64,000 nucleotides of DNA, from contig NZ_LR733825.1 of the NCBI RefSeq assembly GCF_902506535.1, forward strand, positions 1,049,992 through 1,113,991. The letters are read 5' to 3'. Below the pieces are notes generated by a model, which saw only the letters and a list, made by a program, of their open reading frames with translations, searched no databases and was not told where the DNA came from. Below are positions 62,659-64,000 of the stretch, piece after piece. The stretch comes from Pseudomonas sp. 8Z (lineage in GTDB: Bacteria > Pseudomonadota > Gammaproteobacteria > Pseudomonadales > Pseudomonadaceae). Made by a program: the position numbers and the translations under genes. Every line of letters begins with the position of its first letter. The first letter of the stretch is position 1.

Positions 62659-63839
62659 GAAAGATCGAAGCCAAGGTCCTGCTGGTCGACGACTTGCCGG
62701 AAAACTTACTGGCACTGCACTCACTGATCCAAACCGAGGATCGCATCATCTTCCAGGCCGGCAGTGCCGACGAAGCACTGTCGCTGCTGCTCGAACACGA
62801 ATTTGCCCTGGCCATCCTCGACGTGAAAATGCCCGGCATGAACGGCTTCGAACTGGCCGAGCTGATGCGGGGTACAGAAAAGACCAAGCGCATCCCGATC
62901 ATCTTCGCCAGCGCCGTCGGCCGCGACATGGACTACGCCTTTCGCGGTTATGAGAGTGGCGCGGTGGACTTCCTGCACAAACCCCTGTCGCCCTTCGAAG
63001 TGCGCAGCAAGGTGGCGATGTTCGTCGAACTGTATCGCCACCGTAAGGCACTGAGCCAACAGCTAGAGGCGGTGGAAGCGGCGCGCCGAGAACAGGAGTC
63101 GCTACTCGACGAACTGCGCGAAACCCAGGCCGAACTGCAAAAAGCCGTGCAGATGCGCGACACCTTCATGTCAATTGCCTCCCATGAGCTGCGTACACCG
63201 CTCAACGGCCTGATCCTCGACGTACAACTGCGCAGGATGCGCCTGGAGCAAGGTCGCGAGGACGCCTTCACCCCGGACAAACTGCGCGAGATGATCAGCC
63301 GCGACGAACGCCAGATCCGTAGCCTGAGCCGCCTGATCGACGACATGCTGGACGTCTCGCGGATCCGCACGGGCAAGCTCTCGGTACTGCCGCAGCCAGG
63401 CGACCTCAGTGTATTGGCCCGCAATGTGATGGAAAACCTGAGCACGCAATTCGCCAGCAGCGGTAACCATATCGAGCTAGAAGTGGATGGCCCAGCGCCA
63501 GTGCTGATGGACGAATTTCGTATCGAGCAGGTGCTGGCCAACCTGCTCACCAATGCATTGCGCTATGGCGAGGGCAAGCCGGTATCGGTTCGGGTGAAAG
63601 TGGGCGATGAGTTTGTCCGCGCCGAGGTACGCGATCAAGGCCTGGGGATTTGCGCCGAAGATCAGCAGCGAGTGTTCGAGCAATTCGAGCGCGTCTCAGG
63701 CGCCAATGCCCCGCAGGGGCTCGGGTTGGGCCTGTTTATCAGCGAGCAAATCGTCCAGGCCCATGGCGGTCGTATCGAGCTAACCAGCCGTCTGGGCGAA
63801 GGCTCCTGCTTCAGTGTCGTGCTGCCCCGCCAAGTGTGA
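62652..63839 (+). CDS. receiver-histidine kinase hybrid (REC-HisKA-HATPase)
   Basis: A 395-residue soluble protein. The N-terminal receiver has D57 in AILDVKMPGMNG. A coiled-coil linker (about 125-170) leads to HisKA with H178 in SIASHELRTPLNG, then an ATPase domain with NLLTNALRYG and GLGLGLFISEQIVQAHGG. No membrane segment is seen, so it is fed by phosphotransfer, probably from the large hybrid kinase at the head of the operon. The start overlaps cheB by seven bases. Output must lie elsewhere, as no DNA-binding regulator is encoded here. Confidence 0.92.
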   Translation: MLRKIEAKVLLVDDLPENLLALHSLIQTEDRIIFQAGSADEALSLLLEHEFALAILDVKMPGMNGFELAELMRGTEKTKRIPIIFASAVGRDMDYAFRGYESGAVDFLHKPLSPFEVRSKVAMFVELYRHRKALSQQLEAVEAARREQESLLDELRETQAELQKAVQMRDTFMSIASHELRTPLNGLILDVQLRRMRLEQGREDAFTPDKLREMISRDERQIRSLSRLIDDMLDVSRIRTGKLSVLPQPGDLSVLARNVMENLSTQFASSGNHIELEVDGPAPVLMDEFRIEQVLANLLTNALRYGEGKPVSVRVKVGDEFVRAEVRDQGLGICAEDQQRVFEQFERVSGANAPQGLGLGLFISEQIVQAHGGRIELTSRLGEGSCFSVVLPRQV

Positions 63840-63951
63840 TCGTGCAAATTGCATGCTGCGCAAATCGAGCATCATGCAAAGCGCATGAATAACGCTTTAC
63901 ATTGACTTGCTAAGCCATTGATTTATAAGAGATTTATGAGTCGATAAAAGT

Positions 63952-63967
63952 TGGTACGAGCGCTGCA
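63952..63967 (+). promoter_or_regulatory. sigma54 promoter candidate at window end
   Basis: TGGTACG-AGCG-CTGCA with GG at 63953-63954, ten bases, then GC at 63965-63966. It reads rightward out of the window. The controlled gene starts beyond position 64000 and cannot be seen. The 160 bases after the kinase gene contain no other clear signal. Confidence 0.6.
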
Positions 63968-64000
63968 AGGATCAGTCATGTAAACCCCGACTGACCTACG

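Overview
The window is a GC-rich proteobacterial chromosome segment and almost certainly comes from a Pseudomonas. Supporting markers are a type VI secretion (T6SS) operon in exactly the gene order of the P. aeruginosa H2 cluster (tssA to stp1-stk1), the trpI/trpBA divergon, the choline-sulfate LysR/betC pair and Pseudomonas-type REP elements. A placement near the P. mendocina/oleovorans group is only an impression from the accessory gene mix.

Positions 1-29625 form one minus-strand T6SS operon read from tssA toward position 1. It runs tssA, tssB, tssC, tssE, a PAAR spike tip, a lipoprotein, a foreign insert, tssF, tssG, clpV/tssH, a sigma54 activator (sfa2-like), a DUF805-like membrane protein, a 44-residue lipoprotein, fha, tssJ, tssK, tssL, tssM, stp1, stk1, then vgrG, a two-HKD phospholipase D effector (Tle5/PldA-like) and the start of a Tli-type immunity gene cut by the window edge. 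Most genes touch or overlap (ATGA/TGATG), so sheath, baseplate, membrane complex, regulators, spike, toxin and immunity are probably co-produced. The operon is interrupted between the lipoprotein and tssF by about 2.1 kb of lower-GC DNA with five small genes, and this insert is flanked by a duplicated 5' end of tssF.

Positions 30061-37115 carry a hexose-6-phosphate mutarotase, a divergent TRAP transporter (dctQM versus dctP), an acyl-CoA thioesterase, a small membrane protein plus Ivy-type lysozyme inhibitor behind a sigma54-like promoter, and a nucleoside-recognition/spore-maturation-like membrane protein. Positions 37164-41150 are a Fur-box-controlled fecI-fecR-TonB receptor module (IutA/ChtA-like). 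Positions 41184-44204 hold trpI and trpBA. An AbiEi/AbiEii toxin-antitoxin pair follows trpA and is bracketed by two ~111-bp copies of the trpA 3' end plus terminator.

Positions 46151-57157 contain two SulP anion transporters, a DASS/SLC13 carrier, PbpG, choline-sulfate genes (LysR regulator, betC, ChoX-like binding protein), a REPIN, a 156-bp MITE-like element, MarC and a lipoprotein amidase. Positions 57224-63839 encode a signalling cluster: a lone receiver, a CHASE3-GAF-kinase with three receiver domains, CheR, a receiver-less CheB and a receiver-kinase, with no chemoreceptor or CheW/CheA. The window ends with a sigma54-like promoter reading out of it.
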